Positions 32,020 through 46,588 of a DNA stretch of 64,000 bases are shown here, piece by piece (the stretch's first letter is position 1; each line of letters starts with the position of its first letter). Made by a program: the position numbers and the translations under genes. This DNA comes from Allium sativum (Eukaryota; Streptophyta; Magnoliopsida; Asparagales; Amaryllidaceae), in assembly GCA_030737875.1 (NCBI GenBank), contig CM060919.1, positions 807,285,160 to 807,349,159 of the forward strand. Reading direction: 5' to 3'. The notes beneath the pieces are model-generated. The model had not been told where the DNA came from, did not search any database, and saw only the letters and a program-made list of their open reading frames with translations.

Positions 32020-34891
32020 CCCTACTAGTTTAGGCTTTAGTCATTCACGCATATACCCTTGCCCACGTAAGGTGAGAGATGGTGTTTTATCGCTCGCTAT
32101 ACCATCTAACTGACCTTAATGTATAATCTCCTTAGTCGCTTAATACTTCCCGTATGATAGGTAGTCATATCTGACATTTTTAGTTTCCAGGATTGGGTAG
32201 GCCCCACATACACGCCTTTAAGACCCTTAAACTGAAGACCTATTCCCAGGTAGACTCCTCAACTCAAGCCACCTAAGACCCAAGGAAGCGGCCTATACGC
32301 GAAGATATTTAAATTGGCCCACATTAGCCTTTAATACCTTTCCCAATTGGGATAAAGTGGTCTACGTTATAAAGTCTTTCCCGTTTGATTTCTTTTCACG
32401 GTTAATTATTGTCACGGGTTTCTATGGTTAATAATGTTTCACATCACCAACCTACTAAGTCTAATTCTAGCTTTTAATTATAAGTTATGTATTAACTAAT
32501 GTAGATAAGGGAAGTTATATCCTCCTCACTCTAGGATATTTATTTAATTATTTCCCTAGTTGGACTTAGTATTTAAGCAACAATCAAAACCCATTAATCC
32601 CTTTTTCACCATTTACTCTTATTCATAAGTTTATTGCCATTTATGACCCTAACGGTCATATTTTCCTAGGGCAACCATTTACAGTAGGTATCCTTATTTT
32701 ATCAGTCCCGAAGTATCTATTTGTTGTACCTCAATAGAAAATTACTATTCTTGTTTATTTATTTATTTTTGCCTGTTTTATATATATATACACACACACA
32801 CACATCTTCGGGCACCAGACCTCTAACATTAAGTTGACCATTTGTGGATGTTGGATTTGCCGGTCAGTTCTGGGCAGATTTCTGCCACAAGTTGAACTTA
32901 ATCTCGTGCCTTAGTACACTTATATTTATGCATTATACCTCTCACATTAAGCTGACCAGCTGTCGATATTGGATTTCCCGGTCGGTTCCGGGCAGACTTT
33001 TACCACAAGTTGAACTTAACCTCGTATCTAAATGCGGTTTTAATTCAAATTCTCTAATTAGGGTTTACAACATTAATCCTAATCAATTTAGGGATTGTAG
33101 CCATTATCCTATTATATTCATTTTTTCCTAATCAACAGCGGTTACAATTTTTATTTATTGATTTGCAGCCCTATACATAGCAATTAATTATATTGATTTT
33201 TATAATGGTCACCACAAATATATTAATTCAATATGGATTACATTTTCATATATAATTCCACAATTGAATATAGTTCAAACATTCAGTACAATGCATATTT
33301 TACCGTTTTACGCAGATTTGGACGGATAATGTATATATTTGTATTTTCATGCGGTTAACGTGGTTATTTTCTTTATTATTATTTCTAATCAATTTAATAA
33401 TTTGGTTTTATCGATAACCAAACATTCCTTTTTGCATTCAATCTTGCCAAAGGATTCCAAATCTTACAAAAAGACCGTTAGCTATAATTATTGTAAACTA
33501 CGCTTGATTAGACATATTTCAAATTCACAAGAAATATATATATATATGTTTATATATTTAGAATAGTTGATGCAAACTACTCACAAATACGTATATTTAT
33601 ATTTATACTACATTTGCACCACTTTTCCCTTTTTCAATCTTTTTGTCATATTTCTTGTGAATTCAAAATAACATCTTTTTGTTCAAAAAGAGGAGAACAA
33701 CATATTTACAACGACTAAGCCAAAAACAACAACATCGAATATAAAACATGCATGTTTCTTTTAAAATTATAATCACAAAATTCACCATTGTATCTTTTTA
33801 AATCAAAATTACAGAATTTATCTTTTTTGCATTGAAACTAGAGATTTGGAAGAAAACTATATTTAAACAATGTTATTTGGACTGATTTCGAAATATAAAG
33901 TGTTTTGCAACAAACTACCATACATGTTACAACATAGTTGTAGGAAATATGTATAAAAAAATTAAGAATCCTATAATTTATATTATTCCTAACCACAGTT
34001 CACAATTTACAAGCTTTGACAATATTTACAATCAGATCCGATAGATGTCAATTCATTTACAATAATATTATGAACAGATTTGATGAAAATAGGCATATAC
34101 TTTGAGATCTAATTCAAATGAGATAAATAGGCTATTATAACTATATATGTAAATTTCTCACTCACCTGAAAGCATCCAAATCTGAAGTTTGAATAATCTT
34201 TTAGGCCTACAATTTCCAAATTCTTATAAATCTACAATTTATCTGAAAAAGAGATAATTTCAGATCTGTAGATATGTAAGAAAATAGGAAGAGAGGGGAG
34301 AATCTGATGTTGAGCGTCCATTGAGTTCACATTCTTTTCCACAATCCCTTTCAATTCTATATGATTTGTGTTTGATTTGTTGTATATGAATATATTTTTA
34401 ATTAAAAAATTAGGTTAGAAGAGAGAGAGAAATAGAAAAGCTTCGCTGCTACCTATAGATTTGTGTGGAAAAGAATGAGGCGTTACCCCTTTATTTATAG
34501 GAGTGAAATCGGCCATATTTATAATATAAAATATATAAAACCTAACCCACTTCACCTAGCCACCAGTGGGCATCTCAATCCCAAAGCGGTCGACCTCTCC
34601 TCAGAGGTTGTCGACTGCCCTTCGGTCATTTCGCCCAGTGAGGGCTGGTTATATATGCGAAGATATATGTTATTTATTATACTTAATTATTTCCATCCGT
34701 TCTTCGTATTTCGTCCGTAACTTTTTCGCACGGACTCCGTTCGCGAAACTCCAAACATGAAAGCTGATCAGAATTCCGAGACAAACGCATCGGTTAAAGT
34801 TTCATGGTCAAATTCCATCATTTGCAGAAACTCTTATTTTTGAGAGTCTAATTAAATAACTAATTTATTGTCAAAATTCCGGGTTGTTACA
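32020..34891 (-). repeat. Family C 3' LTR, main part
   Basis: It resumes the LTR after the family B insertion and aligns with 39440-41969. It contains an (AT)n(CA)n microsatellite (32779-32803), two hairpin-loop modules (32831-32899 and about 32945-33025), a minus-strand TATA (34491-34500) and GTCGAC sites near 34589-34615. It ends GGGTTGTTACA. Confidence 0.85.
34491..34500 (-). promoter_or_regulatory. Probable TATA box of the family C LTR
   Basis: The minus strand reads CTATAAATAAAGGGG; the same sequence is in the other LTR near 41934-41948. It lies about 390 bp from the U3 end. Confidence 0.55.
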
Positions 34892-37800
34892 TTCTTTTCC
34901 CCTTAAAAGGAAATTCGTCCCGAAATTCTGACACCTAGTTATCATATCCTAAACAACCAATTTCTGTACATCCATTTTGCAACCATATGTATACCTGCAT
35001 GGTGTACATAATGCAATTTCAACCATAAAACATGCATGCAAGATGATTATAAATCATACCCTCTATATGTATGCATTGAAATTTTTAAAAACACGATGCA
35101 AAACATCCTATATGTACTGGCAGTTCTATATGAGTGCAAATTTTGAAAACTTTTTTTCACCCATAACCTCCACACAATAACAAATAAAAGTGAAGTAACC
35201 GATTTTGCTTCCAAACCCTACAATCCAAACGTCACTCAATCTAATCGTTTCCTATTTGATTTATCCTAAACCGGAAAAAGGAAATAAAAGCGAAGAATTT
35301 TAACTTTTCCTCCGCTTATAAATAATTCATTTCCCGCTTTACAGTTTCACCTCAGTTACCCAAAATACTCTGAAAATTTCCATCTATAGACTGTAATGTA
35401 AAGGAGGCTTAAAAAAGCTCTAAAACGTAAAAAAATCAATTAACAACTCGTGTGCGCCGTTGACAAGCTATGGAAACAACGTTTCCAAGATTGAAACAGG
35501 CTTTTTTCTTATTGTTGTTAACATTTTTATCATATTGTCTGTCCTATTGCACCGCTAAAACGCGCATACAAAGCATCCAAAAATCTTCCTTACGCTATTC
35601 ATGTGACTAAAAACCAAAAAAATTCATAAAAATAAATTTTCGCTTGAAAACTTCTTACGTTTATTTTGAAAATTTCTTTTCAAAATTGTTTCACTTTCCT
35701 ATAAAAACTAAAAATGATAAAAAGTTCTTTTGTCAAACAACATTTTCCAAAAGTTTCAAAAATGTATTTTGCAGAAACTTAAATGATTCAAGTCACATGT
35801 TGACGAAGAAGGAAATCATTCGCGAAAAATGCAAAAACTGAAATCACACACAAAAGATCAAAATAAATTTTAGCTTAACAAGGAATGGTGATTTATTTAT
35901 TTATATATCCGTGAAGAAAAACAATGCAAAACTCATCCTTTGCTAAAATTTATCCAACATAGAATTCTGTTATTTCCATCTCTAGGACAACTGTTAGTTT
36001 AGATAAGAAAATTGAGATTTCATTCAAACGGCATGCATGAATGACATAAACATTCAAAACATAGAAATCTCATTAGCCTAAGTCGTGCGATTTAAACAAC
36101 ACTAACAGTTACAAGAACGAATCACCACTAAGCTAAGAATCCGACGCTGGAAAAGGAAAACAACAAAGACGACAACAAAACAACAACACCGAAACTCCCA
36201 AAACAATGGCTATAAACAACGAGATGTCTTGCCCTATGGCTGGAGCTCAAACCAATCTTTATGATCTTTAATTATTCACATCATGTTATAAAAATGGTCA
36301 ATCTCGTGTTATAAACACTACTAGTGTTGTTGGAGGTTTCCACATCACCACCTCTTCTAAGAGAGAATTTATGATGAAAAAAGAAGCCTACCACAAAATT
36401 GTTTCTCATGGAAATCCACCTAACATTGTCTAGGACAAAAATGGAGAGGCGAAATTACATAAGGTAACTCCATGAGCAAACACACAAGAACAACAAGCTG
36501 AATCGAATATGATGCAGCACTAAATGATGTTTACGCCATCGATCAATGAAAGGATTAATTTCCGTACCATGACATAAATCTAGTCATAACTTCCCATCTA
36601 TAGAACAATGTGCTAAATGGGTCACATGTCCACATGGGCAGTTCGATCATAGATTCCTCGAACATAAAAAAGACATAAAAAAAGATTTGCTGCAAAACCT
36701 CCAAAGCTAGTCAACAAAAGACCATTCAAGTCCACGTAAAATACGGATTCCTCTAAAATCTGATCGAGATTTTCCTTAGAAAAACCATTCAAAGATAGCT
36801 TAATCTTCATCTCTGAAACGAAGATCGCCTTCATAAAAATTTTATCCTAACAAGATATAACAAAGGCGGATGCAACACAAACTACAAATCCTATTCTAAG
36901 ATCTCGAAGTAAAGAATCGTACAAGTCAATTTCCACGACAAATTTTCTTAGCCCTAAAATGGTGGGACCTTTCTGCTTATTCCAATCCAAATGATCTTTC
37001 CCTAAGGATGAGACTTAAATGGTATGAGTAAGATCAGATAGTGTAATTAGGTATTATGGACTAAGAAATGATCGGAGAGAAGAGGTTAGATCTTGGAGTA
37101 CTAGCGAGGAAAGATCTAATGCGCAAACAAGCGCGAAAAAAGAGAAGGCGTGGCGACGACAAAGAAAGAGAAGAAGAATAGAGATATGGTTCGGCTAGAT
37201 GAGGAAGATAGGACGAAATAAAGAAATTAAGGGGGTTATTGGACGCAAATTTTACGGTTGAGTCCTAGGTTCAAGTTGCAACAAAACTCATCAACTAGTT
37301 GATTATTCTTGCATAACGCTAGACGGTCAACTATTAGATGGGCTTTGGACAAAGATTGAACCTTGCCCTTATTAGGCTGGATTAAAATATTAATTGTCCC
37401 ATGTCATCTTTTAAAATTTGACGCGATCCGAAATATACTTATCCTCATCATGACAATATCAGAGACCGTAGTCAAACTCCGAACCAACTCCAAGGATTCC
37501 GAGTAGTCTCAACAAAAGGCTGCGACCACACGATGAACGAACTAACAATTCAGCTAGAAATCCGTAATATAAACTAAAACGGATTTCCCTCTTACCAATC
37601 TGACAACAAACAGATGGTTCAAAATCAATTACCCTAAAGATTCGGACGAAGGATTTCCCTTAGCCTTTTCAAAGGAAACTTTAAAACTTTTCCGAAAAAT
37701 GAAATTTATTATAAACTAACGGTTTTTTATTTATAAACCTAATTTATTATTATTATCTTTATTCCAGTTTATATTACAAACTGAAAAACCTTTAAATGTT

Positions 37801-38670
37801 CAAAAATGTTGGAGCTCCAAAATATTTTAGATTAATTGTGATAATTGCAATAAATTACCCAATATATATAGGAAGAGGGATACTGAAAATCACTAGGAAC
37901 GGATATTTATTATTCTTAAGTTTAGTGGCATACTCCTTGTCATTTCTAATTCTTTCCTTCCTAACAATCGGATTATATTTATTAAAATTACACGATAGCC
38001 CTAAGAATTTTGAAACATGAATAAAGTAAAATTAAAAAACCATATCTTTATAAAACTAGGCCTTCATAAAACCATTTTCCAAAAACATAATTCAAAACCT
38101 TTTAAACCAATTTTATTTTTCCAAATAGTTTTAAAAATAAAGTTTCGTCGAATTAAGGCCAAGAACTCAATTGAATATTTTTAATAAAGGTATATTCGGA
38201 AATTTAACGAAGTAACGAATGGATATACCTTGTAATTATATTTCCGATGGATACGACATACTAATGTGAACCTTTCCCATTTTGGATTGAGCGATGGTCT
38301 TAACCGGAACTACCAACGAAACCAAAAACCAGAAATCGCGACTATCTCGGCTGTGGCTAGATTTTTGTCCAGTCTCCAAACTCGAATCAACGGAATCCAC
38401 CATATGTCATCCTCTTGCTCTTCAAGACGAGATTGCAAAGGCACTGTGGGGTAAGACAGAATTGGCTAGAATGCCAAACTCGACATATTTCGACTCTTAG
38501 TCATTTAAAGATCACTTTTATTTTTAGGCCCACGACAAATTCATTATTGAAATAAATCAAAGTCGAGTAAGAATGACGAAGAAAACAAAAAATAAAATCG
38601 AATTACGTTCTCTCACGAGTCCTAATTTAACACATTCCTCTGATTGTTTAACCTGTGCTCTGATACCAAA
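34892..38670 (-). other. Family C internal domain, no recognised coding
   Basis: This spans from the polypurine tract (34892-34910, CCTTTTAAGGGGAAAAGAA on the minus strand, preceded by a degenerate TTTCGGGACGAATTT block) to the primer site. The longest frames are about 60-75 codons on either strand and none matches gag, protease, RT or integrase. Given the LTR divergence, any genes may be lost or may never have been there. Confidence 0.6.
38657..38668 (-). other. Primer binding site of family C
   Basis: The minus strand reads TGGTATCAGAGC, two bases from the LTR start at 38671. Confidence 0.9.
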
Positions 38671-41600
38671 TGTAACACCCCACATTTTTCTATGCCCCAA
38701 TTTCGACAAAAATCGTAACTCGAACACATCCAAGCAAGGAGCGTGTAAATCCGGTACTTGCAAATAAATGAGCATAAGCATAATCAAAGTACAATAAGAT
38801 AACTCATAGCGGAAACAAACTAGGATAGACTAGTATTAACTTAAGTAACTACATTTTTAAAGTAACTCCCTTTGCCAATAACGAGCATGTAAGAGAATGA
38901 GGACCGAAAGCCAAACTAAAACACATGTGAGAACCCGACCTTCTCTAGAAACGTGGGAGGCTGTAACGAGGAGAGGGGCTAGAACAACTAGATTATGGTG
39001 AACAAGAAATGTACAACATAGATTATAATACATAAATGTATCCCATTTATTTCCACCCAAGATGTATGCCTACCAGGGTTAGGATTCTAGCCTAATCTTG
39101 TAAATGTTTACGCACGACTCAGACAACCCTTCCCAAGGTAGACTTTCCCAAAATATACTACCGAGAAAGAACGTTTACAAACATATATGTGAAGCCTTTA
39201 TACTAGATCATGGCTGGTTATTAAATCGAGATAGACCCCTAACTGCGGAGTTTCTATATATGTGTGTGTATATATATATCATCATTCACTCATCTTTTAT
39301 CTTTTAATGCCTCACTATCAATGATAGATAGGGTGGATTCTCCCTAACCGCTTAAGACCCTAGGCGGACCTATTGGCCGCTTATTATTCCTCGCTAATTT
39401 GTTTAACGTTAATCATAAACTAGAGGGCACTAGCTATGGGCCCTACTATTTAAAGTTTCCGTCATTCACGCATATACCTCTGCCCGCGTAAGTTGAGGAA
39501 TGATGTTCTATCGCTCGCTATACCATCTAACTGACCTTAATGTATAATCTCCTTAGTCACTTATTACTTCCAATAGGATAGGTATCCATATCTGACATTT
39601 TTAGTTTCCGGGTTTTGGTAGGATCCACACACATGCCAATTAAGACCCCCAAACTGAAAGACCTATTCCTAAGGGTACTCCTCAACTCAAGCCACATAAG
39701 ACCCAAGGAAGCAGACTATGCACAAAGATTATTTAAATTCGCCCCCATTATCCTTTAATACCTTTCACACTTGGGATCAAGTGAGCTACATTATTAAGTT
39801 ATTCCCGTTTAATTTCTTTTCACGGAAATATTATATGCACACAATTAATTATTGTCACGGGTTTCTATGGTTAATAATGTTTCACATCACTAATCTACTA
39901 AGTCTAATTCCAACTTTTAATTATAAGTTCTGTATTAACTAATGTAGATAAGGGAAGTTATATCCTCCTCACTATAGGATATTTATTTAATTATTTCCCT
40001 AATTGGACTTAGTATTTAAACAAAAATCAAAACCCATTAATCCCCTTTTTCACCATTTACTCTTATTCATAAGTTTATTTCCATTTATTACCCTGACGGT
40101 CATATTTTCCTAGGGCAACCATTTATAGTAGGTATCCTTATTTTATTAGTCCCGAAGTATCTATTTGTTGTACCCCAATAGACAATTGCTATTCTTGTTT
40201 ATTATTTATTTATTGCCTACTATATATATATACATATATATATACACACACACCAAACCTCTCGCATTAAGTTGTCCACTTTTTGATGCTAGATTTGTCG
40301 GTCGATTCCGGGCATATTTCTACCACAAGTTGAACTTAACCTCGTGCCTTAGTACACTTATATTTACGCTTTATACCTCTCACATTAAGCTGACTACCTA
40401 TGGAAGTTGTATTTGCCGGTCAATTCCGAGCAGACTTCTACCACAAGTTGAACTTAACCTCGTATCTAGATGCGGTTATAATTCAAATTCCTTAATTGGG
40501 GTTTGCAACATTAATCCTAATCAATTTAGGGATTATAACCATTATCTTATTATATTCACTTTTTCCTAATCAACATCGATTACAATTGTTATTTATTGAT
40601 TTACGGTCCTATTTATAGCAATTAATTATATTAATTGCTACAATAGTCATCACAAATATATTAATTCAACATGGATTACATTTTCATATATAATTCCGTA
40701 ATTGAATATCGTTCAAACATTCAAATATTCAATACACTCATATTTTACCGTTTTACGCAGATTCAGACGGATAATATATATACTTATATTTATATTTATA
40801 TTTTATTTTAATACGGCTAACATAGTTATTTTCTTTATTATTATTTCTAATTAATTTAATAATTTGGTTTTATCGATAATCAAACATTTCTTTCTGCATT
40901 CAATCTTGCCAAAGGGTTCCAAATCTTGCAAAAAGACCGTTAGCTCTAATTATTGTAAACAATGCATGATTAGACATATTTCAAATTCACAATAAATATA
41001 TATTTTTAGAATAGTTAATGCAAATTGCTCACAAGTATGTATATTTTTATACGTACTTTTGCACCACTTTTCCCTTTATCAATATTATTGTCATATTTCT
41101 TGTGAATTCAAAATAACATCTTCTTGTTCAAAAAGAGGAAAACGACGTATTTACAACAACTAAGCCAAAACCCAACAACATTGAATACAAACAGGAATAT
41201 TTCTTTTTAAATTACAATCACAAAATTCACCACTGTAGTTTTTAAATCAAAATTATACAATTTATCTTTTTAACATTGAAACTAGAGATTTGGAAGAAAC
41301 CTGCATCTAAACAATGTTATTGGAACTGATTTCCAAATCTTCAATGTTTTTCCATAAGATACCATACATGTTACAACATAATTATAGGAAATATGTATAA
41401 ACAAATTTAAGAATTCTACAATTTATATCATTCCTTATCATAATTCACAATTTATAAGCTTTGACAACATTTATAATCAGATCTAAGAGATGTCAATTTA
41501 TTTACAACAATATTATGAACAGATCTGCTGAAAATAGGCATATACTTTGAGATCTAATTCAAATGAGATAAACAGGCTATTATAACTATATATGTAAATT

Positions 41601-41969
41601 TCCCACTCACCTAAAAACATCCAAATCTGAAGTTTGAATAACCATTTAGGCCTATAATTCTCAACTTATAAATCTATAATTTATCTGAAAAAGGGATAAT
41701 TTCAGATCTGTAGATATGCAAGAAAATAGGAAGAGAGGAGAGAATCTGAGGTAGAACGTCAATTCAAATTCTTTTCCATTGGATCTGATAATCTCTTTCA
41801 ATCCTATATGATTTGTGTTTGATTTGTCGTATATGAATTTATTTTTAATTAAGAAATTAGGTTAGAAGAGGGAGGGAAATGGCAGAGACTCGCTGCTGCC
41901 TACAGATTTGTCTGGAAAAGAATGAGGCCTTACCCCTTTATTTATAGGAGTGGAATAGTCCATGGACCG
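38671..41969 (-). repeat. Family C 5' LTR, cut at its right end by a family B LTR
   Basis: It begins TGTAACACCCCACATT and aligns with the left LTR to about 34514, after which TGTAACGACCCGGG of the next element intervenes. It provides the uninterrupted version of the site where the family B element sits in the left LTR. Hairpin-loop modules recur near 40261-40355 and 40381-40473. Confidence 0.85.
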
Positions 41970-44002
41970 TGTAACGACCCGGGTTTTCGAACAAATTATT
42001 TTAAATATTTAATATCGTTTTAAATATTTAGTTAATAATATAAATGAATTTTTATATTAAGTTATCGATTTAAAAATCTGGTTTTGATTTTATATCGAAC
42101 ATATTTACTATTTTCGTAATACGAAATATAACTGAAATTGAAGTTTAAAACTGGGTCAAAACAATTCAGATGATTTACAGAAATTCAATTTGAATAGAAT
42201 CGATAATAAAAATAATTTATTACTGAGGAATTAATTATTTCTGAGGTTAAATTATGTTATGTAAATTTATACGGTTATTTTATATATATGTTCAAATAAG
42301 ATTTCAGAATATATTCTGTTGAGTTCAGTATAATGCTATAATATTGAAATGGCGGTCGGTACATTGAAATAGCGGTTCACGATATCAAGTTGTGAACCCC
42401 GGGATATTTGATTTGTAAATTTGCTCGAAATCAAATTGGTATCTATTTAAAAAGAATAAAAATATCTTTAAATCAAATCGTATTAAATAGAAATCAAATC
42501 GCATTTAATGAAGTAGTACCTTACGCAGAAAAATTCCTTAAAGCCTAAGTAATCGATCATATATAAATCGCGCTCATTCCTCACTCGTTTTACTTTATTT
42601 CTTCTGCAGATGGAATAAAATCCATTTCCCCTAAATCTTTAACATCAAAAAATAAAGGAAACCATAGACTTTAAATCAAAAACCCACTTCCATCTCTATA
42701 CCACAAAAATCAAATGGAAAAGAAATAGAAAATCAAATCGAAATCGAAAGGGGAGAGCTGCCTAAAACTCGAGCCCAGTCTGGAAGAACTCACGACTTCG
42801 GGAAGGACAGGCGGTTGTGGTTTCTTGTGGAAGGGGATTGGGGATCGTGATTGCCAGTTCTTATAGCTCGACGCTCTCGCATTTGCAAGGCTAAGTGGAG
42901 TTCGAAATGGTATTCTGGTGGGGTCGCGATTTTTGAGGAGGCGTTGGAGGTGGCGATAGGACAGGGGTATAGTGCGATTTTAGTTCTGGCTTCCACTGTT
43001 CTTAATCGACGAAGTTAGGATTGGTGCGTGGAGCAGGAGAACTCGTGATTTTTGGGTGTGCAACTTTGGGGATGTTGAGTACGATGGTTTGAGCGAAGTA
43101 GGGTTCGTTGTTCTGGGATTTTTAGGCCTCTCTATTTTCGAAATAGAAGCATAGTTCGGTGGTGCTCGGAGTGGTGAGGGTGGAGCTGTTGGGTTCGATA
43201 GTTCACTATTGTGTCACGAGTGTAGTCTGGAGCTGATGGGTTGAAGTTGCTCCTGTTATTCAATCCACTTTCAGCTCAAAAGGGGTATGAATCTTGTATT
43301 TGGTTACAGTTTATCGTACATGGGTTTTAATAATTAACTTTGATTTCCATTAAGTCCAATTTCCAATTTCAACTATAGTTCGAGAAGGTGGAAGAGGGAT
43401 GTTAACCTTATTTGCCAGAGAAGATTATCAGGTAGATTGAATGGAGATAAAACACGCTGACAACTGGGTTAAGGGTAAGTATAAATTAAGGTATAATTAA
43501 TTGTTAATTAGATAGTTAAAGACATTTAATTCATTTAAGATTTGTAATAATTATATAATGTTCATACAATATTAGATTCGAGCGAAACAAAATGCACCTG
43601 ATTCATAAGAACGTTGTCTACGCATTGGAATTGATTTGAACTGATTTGGAGCCAGTGAGGATTTTTGGTTAAATTAAACATATGTTTAATTTAATCGGAA
43701 GGAAACAAATCGCTATTTCAGAAAAAAATCAATGTGAGTAAATCTCACTGAAATTTACTGTTCAAAAATATTTTTAATCATTAAAAATAATTATTGGTTG
43801 CTTGGATGCGTTTAAATATTTTTGTGGATATTATATATTAGTTATTTAGGTTTGTTGTGGTTATTATATATATATATATATATATATATATTGGTGATTG
43901 GTTGGATTCCCGTAGTACCATTAGCGGATGCCCGCAGTACCATTAGCGGATGACCCTATACGCCCCACACTATGATAGTGGATGACCTTCATACAGCGAT
44001 AT
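41970..44002 (+). repeat. Family B LTR on the plus strand, segment 1
   Basis: It starts TGTAACGACCCGGG and aligns with the LTR start at 27494 (minus). The TATA-like TATATAAA is at 42560-42567. From about 42580 to 43480 it differs from the 27494 copy in a G+C-richer module, then realigns. A long (TA)n tract is at 43869-43893. It stops at the GATAT target site of the solo LTR. Confidence 0.85.
43998..44002. repeat. Target site duplication GATAT (right copy 48288-48292)
   Basis: An exact 5-bp duplication flanks the solo LTR. The homologous empty site near 25425-25432 (reverse strand) has one GATAT. Confidence 0.95.
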
Positions 44003-45862
44003 TGTAACACCCCGCCTCCGCTAGGGTCACTCGCAAAGGAATGCACTAGCTTTAGAGGGGCATTATTGGTAAACATGCACAGAAGTATCACAGGACAGAA
44101 CATCTTAAATAGCGGAAGTAAAAATCAAACTTTCATAACATGAATAAATAAGGTCTAAAGCCTTTTACATCAGAGTACATCAAAACCTGTCTTGCAGTAG
44201 TAAAGAAGCATAAAAACATTTTCTTAAATTATTCCCCAAGTAAAAGCAGTAAAGTAGCCATAGCCAAGAAAAGTCCAAGCCATCCATGATGACCTTCAAG
44301 CAGAAGAAGTCCGAACTAGACAACAGTATTTCCTCCCTGTAACCTGGGGGGAAACGGAAGAAAAGAGGCGAAACAAAACGGGTCAGTCAAAAAGACTGAG
44401 TAAGCCCTATCTACTATTAGTATAAAAACTAGTAAAGTTAACTGACATGAGAAACTGAGATGAACATAAGCATGATAACAAGATAGATAAGCTAAATCAA
44501 AATAACAGGATGAACTACTGAACTCAGATAAACTAAGGTGTCATGATAAATTACGATGTCAAGATAAAACAAGGTATCACATCGTCAGGTTTCTATCAAG
44601 TATAATATCCCCAAGATATCTATCACGTATAACGTCCCATGGTATCTATCCTGTATATCTGCTCTGCACCTACCGTACTAGTATTCCCACCGTATCATGT
44701 GTTAACCATGAATGACCCTTACTACAAAGTCGTGTAATGGTCCATGTCAACCTAGTATATCGCATATATATGTTACTCAACTCGTATGTTTTGTTCCATG
44801 TAAATGTTCAGTCCCTCGCCGTAGACCATACGGGCTTCCCATGAGATTCTATACTACTTTAACATAGTTCCTTGATCCTTGAGATCGTTTTGGGCTGTCA
44901 CCCTATATCTAACTAGGGTCTTTCAACATGAATCATCGTTTGTACAACTAGGACTTATGCTACCTAGGACTACTAGGGATTACGCTTACCTATTGCACGT
45001 TTTCGTATCTCGGTTTTGGTTCAACCACCCAGGGCCACTAGGAATTACGCTAACCGTCAACCGCGCCCCTTTTTCCCACGCATTCACCGTGAATCGTTTT
45101 CTATGACTGTAAGCACATGTATCACATCGTGCCATCCGAGTCCTGTCACAGGGCAAATCAGGAAATACAGGACTCGGTCGGGAGCTTTTGATTTATCTGC
45201 CGATGCAGATGCTAAGGTCTGTTTTTCTATACGTGGCTATGGTCCCACGAGACCCCTCCCTCAACTAGCGAAAGACAAGACATGATAAATCCTGTACGAG
45301 AACACACTACTGGCCAACCCACAATCCTAGCCTTACTGCAACCATAATTGCATAGCAATTATGGTCTATTGGGTGTTCTCTGCCTTTCCGTACGTACACG
45401 CTTGACCAAAGATGGTAGGTAGCCTGACGAACATGCTATCTAGGGTACGTCCTTGTATCGTCGACTATCCCCTATCCATCCCCGTCTTTAGGTCGCTCGT
45501 ATAGCAACCAAGGCATACTCTTGGTTCTTCTAACACAGACCTTAACCTCTCATGAGCCTAGTATGATCACCTGGCAGCTCACAGAGGGATACCAAGAGTA
45601 TCCTCCCGTTCCCCGAAGCCGCTGCTTCGTTACCCAGTTCGCTGGAGCCTTCATCTAAATCAGATACTTGCTCCTACTCGTATACTTAAACGATGACCTA
45701 CCGTATCAGGTTACTCATCTATCTATGAACTGGTCTAAATTTCCTTGACTAAGAATCATTACTTAGTTATTCTTCAACTAAGGTTTACCACTTAGCCTTA
45801 TTCCCGTTATCCTTGTTAACTACGGTTATCCACCTAATCCTCAGAACTAGGGTTTCCATAAT

Positions 45863-46545
45863 GGATTAAGTGTCACTTAAGTTCATGACTTAACCCGTCT
45901 ACAAATCATGTCAAAATTGGCTAAGTATCCAAGTTCAAGACTTAACCCTACAAACCATGCTCAAGTTGGTTAAGTATATATTAACTTGACCCTATCAAAT
46001 TACTGAGTCACATCGGTCAAGTGTATTCAAGCGATTCGTGACTTAGCCTTATCACGTTTCACGTTATATTGGTTAAGTATTGGTTAACTTAACCACATCA
46101 AATTGACGAGTTAGATTGGTTAAGTATAGGTCACTTAACCACATCAAATCATCGTGTTAGATTAGTTAAGTGTTTAACTTAACCCCCATTAAACTACCAA
46201 GTGGGATTAATTAAGTCTAGGCTAACTTAACCTCATCCGATTATAATGTTTAGACTAGTTGAGTCTAATCTTAACCCCATCCATTAATTGTATCTTTCGG
46301 TTAAGTGTCATTAAGAAAACTTACTTAACCTTCCTAAATTATCGTGTTGGATTGATTAAGTGTTGGTTAACTTAACCCCGTCCACTAGTCGTACCAAAAT
46401 GGTTAAGTGTCATTAGGCAAATCAAGTTACTTAACCTACCCAACCTTGTCATGTTTTGTTAAGTATCATTAGCCCAATCAATTTACTTAACCCATTTGTC
46501 CATGTCATATTTGGTTAAGAGTCATTAATCAAATTAACTTAACCC
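45863..46545. repeat. Array of about 14 palindromic TTAAGT...ACTTAA units
   Basis: Degenerate units of about 50 bp each contain GGTTAAGT and, 10-30 bp later, ACTTAACC, so each unit is an imperfect palindrome. The family G LTRs have only three such units at the same place (about 14310-14450), before the shared sequence GGCATTAATT. Confidence 0.8.
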
Positions 46546-46588
46546 TATCATGTGGCATTAATTACTTAATGCACCCCAACCTCTCACA

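Larger units (their letters stand above)
9376..41969 (-). mobile_element. Family C non-autonomous gypsy-type LTR element, nested and incomplete at right
   Basis: Two copies of an LTR of about 3.66 kb flank a 3,779-bp internal domain, oriented on the minus strand. The left (3') LTR is 9376-10158 plus 32020-34891, split by the family B element. The right (5') LTR starts at 38671 and is cut at 41969 by the next family B LTR; by comparison with the left copy about 377 bp should lie beyond the window. Termini are TGTAACACCC and GGGTTGTTACA. The primer site (38657-38668) and polypurine tract (34892-34910) are in place. The two LTRs differ at about 19 of 133 positions at their left ends (about 14%, counted by eye), so this is the oldest dated element here. 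No gag or pol is visible. Confidence 0.85.

Noticed and set aside
37796..38020. Hydrophobic 74-codon plus-strand frame in the family C internal domain
   Set aside because: It looks membrane-like only because the region is T-rich; no start context, partner or homologous copy supports it.
43869..43893. (TA)n tracts here and near 9961, 13156, 32779 and 40219 as regulatory sites
   Set aside because: They are simple microsatellites; no other signal around them suggests a specific role.
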